A stretch of 64,000 nucleotides of DNA from contig NZ_KB899046.1 of assembly GCF_000377985.1 (NCBI RefSeq), forward strand, positions 208,500 through 272,499. Reading direction: 5' to 3'. Made by a program: the position numbers and the translations under genes. This stretch comes from Sporolactobacillus vineae DSM 21990 = SL153 (lineage in GTDB: Bacteria > Bacillota > Bacilli > Bacillales > Sporolactobacillaceae). Shown here one piece after another: positions 17,548 through 26,042 of the stretch (within the stretch, counting starts at the first letter, position 1; every line of letters begins with the position of its first letter). The notes beneath the pieces are model-generated. The model searched no databases. It had not been told where the DNA came from and worked only from the letters and a program-made list of their open reading frames with translations.

Positions 17548-18528
17548 ATTATTCTTGTAACCGGCGGGGCCGGCTATATCGGAAGTCACGTCACAAGAGA
17601 ATTAATCAACCAGGGCTATAAAGTTGTTGTGCTGGATAATCTGACAACAGGACACCGGGCTGCTGTAGACAAGAGGGCGGTTTTTATATCAGGTGATATT
17701 AGTAACCGTCAATTACTGAACGATTTATTCGATCAGTACGACATCACGGCCGTGATGCATTTCGCCGCCAGTTGTCTGGTCGGCGAATCGGTGCGCCATC
17801 CGCTGAAATATTATGAAAATAATGTAGGTGCAACAACGCAGCTGCTTCATGCGATGATCGATCACGGTGTCCACCGGTTCATCTTCTCTTCAAGCTGTGC
17901 TATCTATGGGATTCCCGGGCAGGAGATAATCACTGAAGAACTTCCGAAGAATCCAATCAACCCGTATGGAAAATCTAAACTTATGATCGAAACGATACTG
18001 CATGATGCCGCCGAAAGCAACGGGCTAAGCTATATTGCTCTGAGGTATTTTAATGCAGCGGGAGATCATTTATCCGCCGAAATCGGAGAGGATCATGATC
18101 CGGAGACACATTTGATTCCAAAGATCTTGAAACACTTACAAGGCGCTTCCGATGCAATCGATGTACTGGGCAACGATTATCCTACTCCCGATGGTACCTG
18201 TATCCGCGATTATATCCATGTTCTTGATCTGACAAATGCCCATGTACTTGCATTGAAGTATCTTTTATCAAATCCTGTAACCAGGATGCAGTATAATCTC
18301 GGAAATGGAAAAGGATACTCTGTTAAAGAAGTAATCACGGAATGTGAACGGATTACGAATGTAAAAGCAAATGTTCATTATGCGCCCAGAAGACCGGGTG
18401 ACCCTCCTTTTTTAATTGCCTCATCTTCAAGAATCAAGCAAGATTTAGGCTGGAACCCTATTTATTCGCTGGAAGACATAATCCGGTCAGCATGGCAATG
18501 GCACAGCAAACATCCTCATGGTTACTGA
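17548..18528 (+). CDS. galE: UDP-glucose 4-epimerase-like sugar epimerase
   Basis: Short-chain epimerase of about 326 residues: ILVTGGAGYIGSHVTREL at the N-terminus, then SSSCAIYG, catalytic YGKSKLMIE, and the GalE-type signatures ALRYFNAAG and PTPDGTCIRDYIHV, which indicate UDP-Glc/UDP-Gal rather than dehydratase activity. There is an in-frame TGA at 17539 and no ATG, GTG or TTG before the glycine-rich loop; the next canonical codon (GTG 17629) would delete the NAD site. ATT at 17548, seven bases after AAGGACGGTG, is the only sensible start unless the sequence has an error. The UDP-glucuronate epimerase alternative cannot be excluded given the neighbouring ugd. Confidence 0.87.
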   Translation: MILVTGGAGYIGSHVTRELINQGYKVVVLDNLTTGHRAAVDKRAVFISGDISNRQLLNDLFDQYDITAVMHFAASCLVGESVRHPLKYYENNVGATTQLLHAMIDHGVHRFIFSSSCAIYGIPGQEIITEELPKNPINPYGKSKLMIETILHDAAESNGLSYIALRYFNAAGDHLSAEIGEDHDPETHLIPKILKHLQGASDAIDVLGNDYPTPDGTCIRDYIHVLDLTNAHVLALKYLLSNPVTRMQYNLGNGKGYSVKEVITECERITNVKANVHYAPRRPGDPPFLIASSSRIKQDLGWNPIYSLEDIIRSAWQWHSKHPHGY

Positions 18529-19321
18529 CAGAGTGTCCGGTATAGCACTCAAAAAGGAAGCCCTTTTTTCTAAGATTGCTAGTAGACGTAAAGGTGATGA
18601 GGCAAAACCTGAGCTTATAATACCAAGAATTAATATCAACATCCCTGTCAAGAATGATATGATCATTTGCACCAGTGCAACCGGAAAGATGCATCAAGCA
18701 GAATTAAAAATCATGAAAACTACCGTTGAAGCTTATGCAAAAAAGTATCGTATGGATACTGCCTTCTTTACGGAAAGATTCGGAGCGGACAGACCTGCAT
18801 CATGGGACAAAATTATCATCTTATATAACTTATTAAAGAAATACAATCTGGTTATGTGGATGGATTCAGATGCTATATTTCTGGATACACGTTCAGATAT
18901 AAGAAACGAATTAGACAGCCGCCATGTCATGTATATGGTCACGCATTACGGAAGAACACCGATCTGGCCGAACGGTGGTCTGATTATTGCGAAACAGGAT
19001 CCGAAAACATTTGATTTACTCACCAGGATATGGAATCAGACAGATGCAATACATCATCCATGGTGGGAGCAACAGGCTATCTTTAACGTTCTGGGCTATA
19101 AAAATGAGTATCACAACATTATCGGCTATCATCCAAATCAGTACAGCAATCTGATTGGTTCATTAGATCTTAAATGGAATTCCCGGCCGATCGACGGTGA
19201 TATCAGCAAGGATCCGGTGATCATGCATTATGGCGGACTTCCTCATCGAACCAGGATCAAAGGAATGATATCTTGTTTCCGGATTTTTAAGATCAGAACA
19301 AGACGGGACCATTATCGATAA
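18518..19321 (+). CDS. GT34-like glycosyltransferase (GMA12/MNN10 type)
   Basis: 267 residues, overlapping the end of the epimerase gene by 11 bases. The segment DKIIILYNLLKKYNLVMWMDS carries the DxD-type metal site DSDAIFLD, followed by NGGLIIAKQD and HHPWWEQQAIFN, the pattern of the galactosyl/xylosyltransferase family GT34. Family members add galactose or xylose from the UDP-sugar, matching UDP-Gal and UDP-Xyl made by neighbouring enzymes. No signal or membrane segment is seen. The start is uncertain: the ATG at 18518 has no clear ribosome binding site, and translation may be coupled to the upstream gene or begin later. Confidence 0.68.
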   Translation: MVTDRVSGIALKKEALFSKIASRRKGDEAKPELIIPRININIPVKNDMIICTSATGKMHQAELKIMKTTVEAYAKKYRMDTAFFTERFGADRPASWDKIIILYNLLKKYNLVMWMDSDAIFLDTRSDIRNELDSRHVMYMVTHYGRTPIWPNGGLIIAKQDPKTFDLLTRIWNQTDAIHHPWWEQQAIFNVLGYKNEYHNIIGYHPNQYSNLIGSLDLKWNSRPIDGDISKDPVIMHYGGLPHRTRIKGMISCFRIFKIRTRRDHYR

Positions 19322-19683
19322 GCAAATCATTATATACACAGATCGTGCACTGCTGAAACAGGTTCACCAGCTTCCGGAGCAACCGGAAGCTCTTTTAATA
19401 CCTTCAGAAAATTAAATTTCAGGCCGTAATCATATTCCTGCTGTTCCGATCGCTACAAAGAAGCTTCGGCGCCCTGAGGACCTGCCTACGAAAAGCTGCT
19501 TATCAGCTCATTTTAAATTAATGTATACTGCGGAGACACTGCCTTCAAAGCATAAATCTGAAATAGCCACATATATTGCAACTGTTAACTGTAACCCGTT
19601 CAGAGCGGCGGTCTACATATTTTTATACATCAGGAAGAGGAAGATCCTGATTTCCATCAAGGCATAAAAAGGGGTGGATTACA
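19322..19683 (+). other. Gap between GT34-like and GT4 genes
   Basis: 362 bases without a gene. It holds the terminator at 19369-19397 and the strong ribosome binding site AAGGGGTGG (19669-19677) of the next gene. A TATACT near 19529 could be a -10 but no -35 fits. I see no other feature. Confidence 0.4.
19369..19397 (+). terminator. Terminator after the ugd-galE-GT34 unit
   Basis: AGCTTCCGG and CCGGAAGCT form a perfect 9-bp stem with a 5-base loop followed by CTTTTAAT. Confidence 0.75.
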
Positions 19684-20910
19684 ATAAAAATTCTGTATCT
19701 GATCCATCAATTCTTTCCGGAGACGTATACGGGTACTGAGAATTTCTTATTGAATCTTTCCAGTCAAATAAAGACCAATGGTCATGAAGTAAAAGTGATC
19801 ACCCACAGTTTTCGGCCTGACTCCTATTTTGATCAAACTTATGGGCACATTATGTACAGAGAGTTTCACTATAAAGATATCCCGATTATTGCCTATAAAC
19901 ATATGAATAATCCTGGTCCTCAGGTTCTCTATCAATCATTGGAAGATACCGGACTAACCGGTTTTGCAGATATGATCCTTCAAAAAGAGCAACCGGATCT
20001 TGTTCATGTAGCCCATCCGATCCGGATGAGCGAATTTATTCATGTCTCTATAAAACGGAATATTCCTTATATAATCACACTCACAGACTACTTCCTGATC
20101 TGTCCGAAGGGGATCCTGATGACAAGTGCAGGAGTTCCCTGTTTCGGCGCTGAACAAGGAGAGGCGTGCAAAACATCCTGCCCGGAACTTAACACTGATT
20201 TTGTTAAATACAGGTATAATCAATCGAAAAATATTCTTTTGTCCGCCAAAAAGCTCATCGCCCCGTCCTTTTATCTGGCGAGCATCTTTAAGAAGGAGTA
20301 TCCCGAAATAAGCATTGAAGTGATCCCATACGGAGTTGATCAGGAGAATTTTATACAAAATAAAACCGTTTACAGGAAGCACCAGCACCTGACTTTTTGT
20401 TATGCCGGAAGCCACTATACGCATAAAGGTCTTCATGTTTTAACCGAAGCATTCCTGAGTTCCAAAATAAATAAATCCAAGCTGAAGATCTATGGATCCG
20501 GGAAAGATTCATTTTATAACGATCAGCTTCGAAAATCCGCTTCGAAAAATAAAAACATCGAATTTTGCGGTGTTTATAGTGAGACAGATATCGGGCATAT
20601 TTTCAGCAGTGTCGATGTCCTGATCGTCCCATCAATCTGGCATGAGAATTGCCCCTTTGTCATTTACGAAGCTTTAGCCTGTGGATTGCCTGTTATCGCT
20701 TCGGATGTCGGAGGGATTACCGAGATCATTGATCATGGGCGAAATGGATTTATCTTTCCGAGAGGCAATTCGGAGAAACTAACGAAACTCATAAAAAAGT
20801 TAAATCATCACCCGATGATTTTAAATAAAATCAAGAAAAAAATAAGTGAAGAAAAAGTCCGGACAATCGAGGAAGAAGCCCATCAGTATCTGGCACTCTA
20901 TCGTTCATAA
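19684..20910 (+). CDS. GT4 family glycosyltransferase
   Basis: About 408 residues with the GT-B fold: N-terminal IKILYLIHQFFPETYTGTENF, DLVHVAHPIR and the donor-domain motifs FCYAGSHYTHKGLHVL and SIWHENCPFVIYEALACGLPVIASDVGGI with the EX7E glutamates. The proposed start is ATA at 19684, six bases after AAGGGGTGG. The first canonical in-frame codon, TTG at 19750, lacks a ribosome binding site and removes the first strand and the donor/acceptor loop. A cysteine-containing loop (GVPCFGAEQGEACKTSC) resembles that of GT4 enzymes with a metal- or disulfide-bound insertion. Sugar specificity is unknown. Confidence 0.82.
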   Translation: MKILYLIHQFFPETYTGTENFLLNLSSQIKTNGHEVKVITHSFRPDSYFDQTYGHIMYREFHYKDIPIIAYKHMNNPGPQVLYQSLEDTGLTGFADMILQKEQPDLVHVAHPIRMSEFIHVSIKRNIPYIITLTDYFLICPKGILMTSAGVPCFGAEQGEACKTSCPELNTDFVKYRYNQSKNILLSAKKLIAPSFYLASIFKKEYPEISIEVIPYGVDQENFIQNKTVYRKHQHLTFCYAGSHYTHKGLHVLTEAFLSSKINKSKLKIYGSGKDSFYNDQLRKSASKNKNIEFCGVYSETDIGHIFSSVDVLIVPSIWHENCPFVIYEALACGLPVIASDVGGITEIIDHGRNGFIFPRGNSEKLTKLIKKLNHHPMILNKIKKKISEEKVRTIEEEAHQYLALYRS

Positions 20911-20952
20911 CTCTTGAGCTCATTTATAGCGCGCAAGGGCCGCCGGATTCTC

Positions 20953-22017
20953 TTACAAATGCATTCTCTTAAGGCAGGACATAAACCTGGGTATGTTCAG
21001 GACAATATCTTCAGCCCCCGGCCACCCCTTTGACAATCGTGAACTTTTTTCACCGATATAGTAATAATAGTCTAAGTCACCCATAGAACTGATCCCATAA
21101 AAATGGGCAATAATATAATTTGGAGCGAATATTTCCAACACTTTGGTTCCCGGACGGCAAAATGTCAGATTGGTTAAAGCCGCACCATGTACGCCGATGA
21201 TTGCCTCTGCAGATGAAAAGAGATGCACCTGTTCTTCAACGGAAAGAGATTCTAACTCCACTTTTTCAAAGCCATATTTATAAATAATTTCCATAAGCAG
21301 ATCCTCGTTGGTGATTTTTCGCGACCATTTTCTGCTTATATAGATCCTTTTACGACCGATGCTATTAGAATCTTTCAGAAAGGAGTCTCGCAAAAAGTCA
21401 TATCCCCATTTTGTTGGAAAGGCGGGCTGCGCAGGGACAATTAAATGTTCCGCCTGAACATGAAAGCCTTTGTATGTTCTTAATAATTTCTCCTGATTCA
21501 ATCCCAACCGGTGAAGGGTTTCCGACTGGTATGGTTGCTCCGATTCTGTATTCACGATAAACCGGTCAACCGTTTGACCGCTCTGATGAATCAAATGAAT
21601 CCGCGGTATCACCTCATACATCCAGTGATAATAATTTCCGCTAAAAACATGGGTCAGATCCGCGGCATCACGAATATATAAGGGTTCCGTCAGTGACTGT
21701 TCCCTAAAAATAGAGTGGTTTTCCTGTGACACATCAACACCTTCAAAGGAGGCCTCCCAGATAAGCCGGTTATCCGGAGAAATAATCGCCCCGTTCACAC
21801 CCCAGACACGTCCGTCCGGAATCACCGCCACATATCCGCTTTGGGACTTTAATGGGTTCGGAAACCAGGAAGACGGCCAGGGAGGGCGACGCTTTGTTTT
21901 ACCCGGAATAGAAGTTTGCGGGTAGATTTCTTTAATCCTCACATTTTGTAATTTGTCCTCCGAAGCCCACTCTTTCATTGAATTAATAATACCGACAGGC
22001 GGCGTTAAATCAGTCAA
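20953..22017 (-). CDS. GT61 family glycosyltransferase (DUF563)
   Basis: 354 residues. The family signature is clear: NYYHWMYEVIPRIHLI in the middle, RKRIYISR, then VHLFSSAEAIIGVHGAALTNL and FCRPGTKVLEIFAP towards the C-terminus. GT61 proteins in bacteria sit in capsular and spore-surface glycan loci and include xylosyl- and GlcNAc-transferases. It is on the minus strand, converging on the GT4 gene. The TTG at 22017 is the longest start, with only a weak AGAGAT site; ATG codons further in have none. Xylose transfer would fit the UDP-xylose synthase nearby, but this is inference. Confidence 0.75.
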   Translation of the reverse strand: MTDLTPPVGIINSMKEWASEDKLQNVRIKEIYPQTSIPGKTKRRPPWPSSWFPNPLKSQSGYVAVIPDGRVWGVNGAIISPDNRLIWEASFEGVDVSQENHSIFREQSLTEPLYIRDAADLTHVFSGNYYHWMYEVIPRIHLIHQSGQTVDRFIVNTESEQPYQSETLHRLGLNQEKLLRTYKGFHVQAEHLIVPAQPAFPTKWGYDFLRDSFLKDSNSIGRKRIYISRKWSRKITNEDLLMEIIYKYGFEKVELESLSVEEQVHLFSSAEAIIGVHGAALTNLTFCRPGTKVLEIFAPNYIIAHFYGISSMGDLDYYYYIGEKSSRLSKGWPGAEDIVLNIPRFMSCLKRMHL

Positions 22018-22097
22018 AAGACAACATCTCTTTTCGTTCCCCGGATTACTCAGGCTTTGTGAGAATCAGCTTGAGCGTTTCGGGACTTGTGTTCCTA

Positions 22098-22865
22098 TTA
22101 CCAGTTCAGCCGTGCGCTCAGCAGCTGTCTATAGTGGTCATACTCCTCTTTAAGATAAGTCTCTCCGTTCCATGGTTTAACCTCTGTATTGAAATGTATA
22201 ATCTTTGGCTGAATTTTGATGTGTTTCATCCGGTAGACCTGAAAGTTCCACGTGTAACCAAGTTCAAACCATTTATTATACAAGATAGCATTCAATGCAT
22301 CCTGATCCCACCACATAATTTTCGAGGAGTGCCTCCTGATAAATTGCAAAATCCGTTGCGATGTTTTGTTTTTTCGCCACTTCTCCAGATTCATCAGCAT
22401 CACGCCAGAATTAAAATATTTATATTTCTTTGGTAATCTTATCCCTGTGACATCCACCGGATCCTCCACAGCACCTATAAAATAGTGTCTCAGTTGCTCA
22501 TTGTTCCATAGATTCAGGAGATCATCTTTAATGATCAGATCGCTGTCGAGATACACAGCTTTTTTAATTTTCTTATCCAAAAGATCAGGTATGACAATCC
22601 TGTAGAAAGCTTCCCGACTTACATGTCCCCAGCCTTTACAGTATTTAAACAGTTTTTGATCAACATGAAGAAAAACCGGTGCGGTGTTGAAATCCTGCAG
22701 GAGGCGGCAAAACCTGGATTTATTCTCACTTGATAAATTCCCGTCGATAATATAGATCCGATAGGGCGTCGTCGGTGCCTTGTTCTCGAATAAGGAAAGG
22801 AGCATTGTCGCCAAATGGACAGCATAATGATCGTTACAAATAGTAACTATAGAAATATCTTTCAT
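22098..22865 (-). CDS. GT8 family glycosyltransferase
   Basis: 255 residues of the LgtC/glycogenin-like family: ISIVTICNDHYAVHLATMLLSL at the start, REAFYRIVIPDLL and the metal site AVYLDSDLIIKDDLL, followed by FNSGVMLMNLEKWR and DQDALNAILYNKW, all typical of GT8 retaining galactosyl/glucosyltransferases. The C-terminal HFNTEVKPW also fits. Its ATG follows directly on the stop of the upstream minus-strand gene (22866), so the two form an operon. It is slightly shorter than LgtC and lacks the basic membrane-anchoring tail. Confidence 0.82.
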   Translation of the reverse strand: MKDISIVTICNDHYAVHLATMLLSLFENKAPTTPYRIYIIDGNLSSENKSRFCRLLQDFNTAPVFLHVDQKLFKYCKGWGHVSREAFYRIVIPDLLDKKIKKAVYLDSDLIIKDDLLNLWNNEQLRHYFIGAVEDPVDVTGIRLPKKYKYFNSGVMLMNLEKWRKNKTSQRILQFIRRHSSKIMWWDQDALNAILYNKWFELGYTWNFQVYRMKHIKIQPKIIHFNTEVKPWNGETYLKEEYDHYRQLLSARLNW

Positions 22866-23783
22866 TTATGATCCCTCACGTTGCTGTCTGACCAATTTAC
22901 TGTAATCTGCGGCCAATGATTCACAATAGTTCAACAGGTTGACAATAGCATTGACTTCATGTTCTGTAGTGTACTTTAAATCCAATGAGCGGCAGAAGGA
23001 AAGATTCATGGGAACATACTTTTCCTGATGATCGGAAATTGCGTCCACGGCGATTGTAAAGTTATTTTTTTTCAGTTCATCGAACAGCGCATGCCAGTGA
23101 TAATTAAATCCCTCGCTATAGTTATAAGAAGCGAGTGTGTTCATCCATCCTACAGTTATCTTTGATTTGAGCTGCTCAAGCGAACGGTATGGAAAATGCC
23201 TTAACTTAAGTGACTGTAATTTCTGCGTCCGTATATTCCTTTTATCAAAGATCAAGTCATGGTTGCCCCCCGTTATAGAAGGGGAGTATGCATCCATGAT
23301 TTTTTTCGATACGACGACCTTCGGCCAATAATCTTTGATGGGACTGGCAAAGGTCAGTCTTTGGGGAATGAACAACTCATTTTCATTTAGATTAACCGGT
23401 GCGTACGTATATTCCCTTTCAAGGTAATAAACTTTAGCGGTTGATAAGTTGTTTATTAATTTTCGAGGATTCCCGGAATATTCCGGGGCAATTAAAAACT
23501 CGTCAACATCAAGCGGAAAAATAAAATCCGGTCCAAATTGATCAAAGGTACGCTTAATCAACTCTGTAGTCTTATCCCCCTGGACATATTCGAGGCTCGC
23601 GTCCTGATCAAGATAAACCGGAAGCCCTTCCGACTGCAAACTGCGAATAATATCAAGAGACCGATCCGTGCTCCCGTTATCCAGGATGACCAGACCGTCA
23701 AAAATATTCAAATGATATCTGATATACGACTCAACGATATCTGCCTCATTCTTAATCATCCCGACACAAAATGCCTTTTTCAT
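22866..23783 (-). CDS. GT2/GT92-like glycosyltransferase
   Basis: About 305 residues. CVGMIKNEADIVESYIRYHL and VILDNGSTDRSLDII give the GT-A nucleotide-binding half; DFIFPLDVDEFLI carries the DxD site. The acidic pair in DVDEF and the N-terminal KNE.D..E motif are typical of GT92-like and related GT2 proteins. The second ATG (23783) is favoured because it lies 6 bases after AAGGGGG, whereas the first (23789) touches the site. First gene of a two-gene operon with the GT8 gene. Donor and acceptor unknown. Confidence 0.72.
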   Translation of the reverse strand: MKKAFCVGMIKNEADIVESYIRYHLNIFDGLVILDNGSTDRSLDIIRSLQSEGLPVYLDQDASLEYVQGDKTTELIKRTFDQFGPDFIFPLDVDEFLIAPEYSGNPRKLINNLSTAKVYYLEREYTYAPVNLNENELFIPQRLTFASPIKDYWPKVVVSKKIMDAYSPSITGGNHDLIFDKRNIRTQKLQSLKLRHFPYRSLEQLKSKITVGWMNTLASYNYSEGFNYHWHALFDELKKNNFTIAVDAISDHQEKYVPMNLSFCRSLDLKYTTEHEVNAIVNLLNYCESLAADYSKLVRQQREGS

Positions 23784-23917
23784 TGCCATCCCCCTTATTT
23801 CTTATCATGATCAGGCAGGCTCTTATAGTTTATTCAACTGGGTTTCTTTGTGTCAGGATGATTCCATAAATTCTAATGCTGCATAAAATACAGAAAACAC
23901 CTGAGGAGAGTTCATTT

Positions 23918-24919
23918 ATGGAGTTGTCTGTGGTAACCGCAGTGTACAATGGTGAAGCACACGTTGAATCAGCCATTCACAGCATTCTTAACCAAACCTT
24001 CACTGATTTTGAGTACATCATTGTGAATGACGGCTCTACTGACCGAACAAGAGATATACTGGAAGAAATAACTGATCCCCGAGTCAAAGTGATTCATTTC
24101 GAGAAGAATAAAGGGGCTGCCAATGCTTTAAATACAGGGATCCGCGAAGCCAGAGGAAAATGGATTGCGGTTCAGGATGCCGACGACATCAGCATGGAGC
24201 ATCGCTTACAAAATCAATTAACCTTTCTTAAATCACATCCGGAGTTTGTCGCGGTCGGTTCTCTCATTCAATGTATCACCAGTGAAACAGCCATTGATCG
24301 GAGCTTCCTTGACACGGAAGAATTCTTTTTTAACGCTAAATCCCCAGAACAATTCCGAATGGAACAATTTTACAGCACGCCAATCTGTCATGGAACCGCC
24401 CTTTTTTTAAAAAAAGCGTTTGATCTTACCGGCGGATACGATCCGGCATTTAAAATTGCTTATGATTACGATCTCTGGTCGAGAATGTTTGAACAAGGGG
24501 AAATTGGGAGAATGCCGGATGTCCTCTATCAATACCGGGTACAGGTTTCTTCTCTGGCACATCTGGACCGATTGGAGACAACCCGGGAGATCCTGTTCAG
24601 TACGTTCAAATCAATCTCCGGATTACGGTTCGGCCAGTTGGACAGACAACCAAGATTGGTTCTCCTCTGTTCAAAAAAAGAAGCGAACTTTTATCATGAA
24701 AGTATTGCCCCGGGAAATCATTATTTAAATATGCTCTTTCTCGGGCAAAAACTAAGTGACCTGAAAAAGGCTTACGCTTTATATCGGTTAAAAAAAATAG
24801 ATGGGATTGTTCTGGCTTCAAATTCCCAGTTTGACCGGATTTTTCGCTTTTTTGTCAGCAGAGGGCTGTCATTCAATCATCAGCTCTTTAAAGTCTGGAT
24901 TCCTGAAACTTCTGCATAA
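23918..24919 (+). CDS. GT2 family glycosyltransferase
   Basis: 333 residues. It starts at ATG 23918, 9 bases after GAGGAG; an upstream in-frame ATG at 23876 has no site. The GT-A core is textbook: VVTAVYNGEAHVESAIHSIL, YIIVNDGSTDRTRDIL, GIREARGKWIAVQDADDI (DxD), and LTGGYDPAFKIAYDYDLWSRM near the acceptor site. It stands alone on the plus strand between two minus-strand units. Its C-terminal 80 residues are basic and unlike the core. Donor sugar is unknown. Confidence 0.85.
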   Translation: MELSVVTAVYNGEAHVESAIHSILNQTFTDFEYIIVNDGSTDRTRDILEEITDPRVKVIHFEKNKGAANALNTGIREARGKWIAVQDADDISMEHRLQNQLTFLKSHPEFVAVGSLIQCITSETAIDRSFLDTEEFFFNAKSPEQFRMEQFYSTPICHGTALFLKKAFDLTGGYDPAFKIAYDYDLWSRMFEQGEIGRMPDVLYQYRVQVSSLAHLDRLETTREILFSTFKSISGLRFGQLDRQPRLVLLCSKKEANFYHESIAPGNHYLNMLFLGQKLSDLKKAYALYRLKKIDGIVLASNSQFDRIFRFFVSRGLSFNHQLFKVWIPETSA

Positions 24920-24923
24920 TAAC

Positions 24924-24949
24924 GAAAGCTTGCCGATGTGCAAGCTTTC
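24924..24949. terminator. Hairpin between convergent GT2 and uxs genes
   Basis: GAAAGCTTGC and GCAAGCTTTC form a perfect 10-bp stem with a 6-base loop. T tails are poor on both strands, so termination in either direction is only probable. Confidence 0.5.
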
Positions 24950-24995
24950 CAAAGAACAGACGGAGTTTTCAATGTGTCGGCAGAGCATTCTGCTG

Positions 24996-25946
24996 TCAGA
25001 GTTTGTTCTGGTAGGCCTGTATTGTGGCTTTCAGTCCTTTTTCAAGTGAAACAGTGGGCGACCAATTTAAAATCACGCCTGCTTTTGTAATATCCGGTCT
25101 CCGTGTTAACGGATCATCCAGTGGAAGCGGCTGAAAGGCAATCTTACTCCTGGAATTTGTTAAAGATTTTATTTTCTTTGCAAGATCCAGAATTGTTATT
25201 TCGTCAGGACTGCCAATATTGATAATTTGCCCGGTGGCTTCATCTGTTTCCATCAGTTGCCTCAATCCGCGAATCGTATCCGAAACATAACAAAAGGATC
25301 GTGTCTGTGTGCCGTCCCCATGGACCGTTATATCTTTACCTGTCAATGCTTCCGTGACAAAATTTGATATGACCCGGCCATCATCGTTCGCCAGCCCTGC
25401 AGAATACGTATTGAAAATGCGCGCGACTTTTACTTTGACACCATAAAGCGTGTTATAAAGGTAGCAGAGTACCTCACCCAACCGCTTGGATTCATCATAA
25501 CAAGCCCTTGGCCCCCAGGTGTTGACATTTCCCCGATAGGTTTCCGTCTGCGGCGTTTCCTTTGGATCACCGTAAACTTCACTTGTGCTTGTATAGACAA
25601 CTTTCGCATCGTGTTTTTTTGCCAGCTTTAGCATATTCTCGGTACCCAGGGTATTCACCATAACGGTTTTTATTGGATTTGCCTGATAGCTTTTCGGAGA
25701 AGCAGGGGAGGCCAGGTGATAAATTTCATCAACAGCATTTAATAGTGGATGATCCTGTAAATCCCCGGAACAGACATCCAGATTCAAAAAGATAAAATGC
25801 TTATTATTTATCTGGGCAAGATTTCCTGCTTTTCCAGTCAGAAAATTGTCGATGCCGATAACCCGGTTTCCCTCGCTGATCAGCTCTTTTACAAGATGCG
25901 ATCCCAGAAAACCGGCCGCTCCTGTTACGACTATTCTTTTGCTCAT
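24996..25946 (-). CDS. uxs: UDP-glucuronate decarboxylase (UDP-xylose synthase)
   Basis: 316 residues, extended short-chain dehydrogenase family: VVTGAAGFLGSHLVKELI, then the UXS-specific EIYHLASPASPKSYQ, TSTSEVYGDP, WGPRACYDESKRLGE (active-site Tyr and Lys) and RIFNTYSAG. These HLASPASP and GPR.CYDE.KR motifs separate UXS from GalE and from dTDP-glucose dehydratase. It turns UDP-glucuronate into UDP-xylose, using the product of ugd 7.5 kb upstream. The ATG follows GAGGTG. It is transcribed alone on the minus strand. Confidence 0.87.
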   Translation of the reverse strand: MSKRIVVTGAAGFLGSHLVKELISEGNRVIGIDNFLTGKAGNLAQINNKHFIFLNLDVCSGDLQDHPLLNAVDEIYHLASPASPKSYQANPIKTVMVNTLGTENMLKLAKKHDAKVVYTSTSEVYGDPKETPQTETYRGNVNTWGPRACYDESKRLGEVLCYLYNTLYGVKVKVARIFNTYSAGLANDDGRVISNFVTEALTGKDITVHGDGTQTRSFCYVSDTIRGLRQLMETDEATGQIINIGSPDEITILDLAKKIKSLTNSRSKIAFQPLPLDDPLTRRPDITKAGVILNWSPTVSLEKGLKATIQAYQNKL

Positions 25947-25984
25947 CTATGCACCTCATTCATCACTTCATGTCATGTTGCTAA

Positions 25985-25992
25985 CATACTAT
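25985..25992 (+). promoter_or_regulatory. Possible sporulation-type -10 box before the split GT2 gene
   Basis: CATACTAT resembles the -10 element of sigma-E/K-type promoters (CATAnnnTA). A -35 AC lies 18 bases upstream, one or two bases too far. Weak evidence, but it fits a spore-surface role for the cluster. Confidence 0.2.
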
Positions 25993-26042
25993 GAATAAAG
26001 GATAAGACGTGCATGGACATTAAACTTAATCGGAGTGATTTT

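Noticed and set aside
24996..25946. dTDP-glucose dehydratase or GalE as the identity of this epimerase-family gene
   Set aside because: HLASPASP and GPRACYDESKR are specific to UDP-glucuronate decarboxylases; the dehydratase and GalE signatures are absent.
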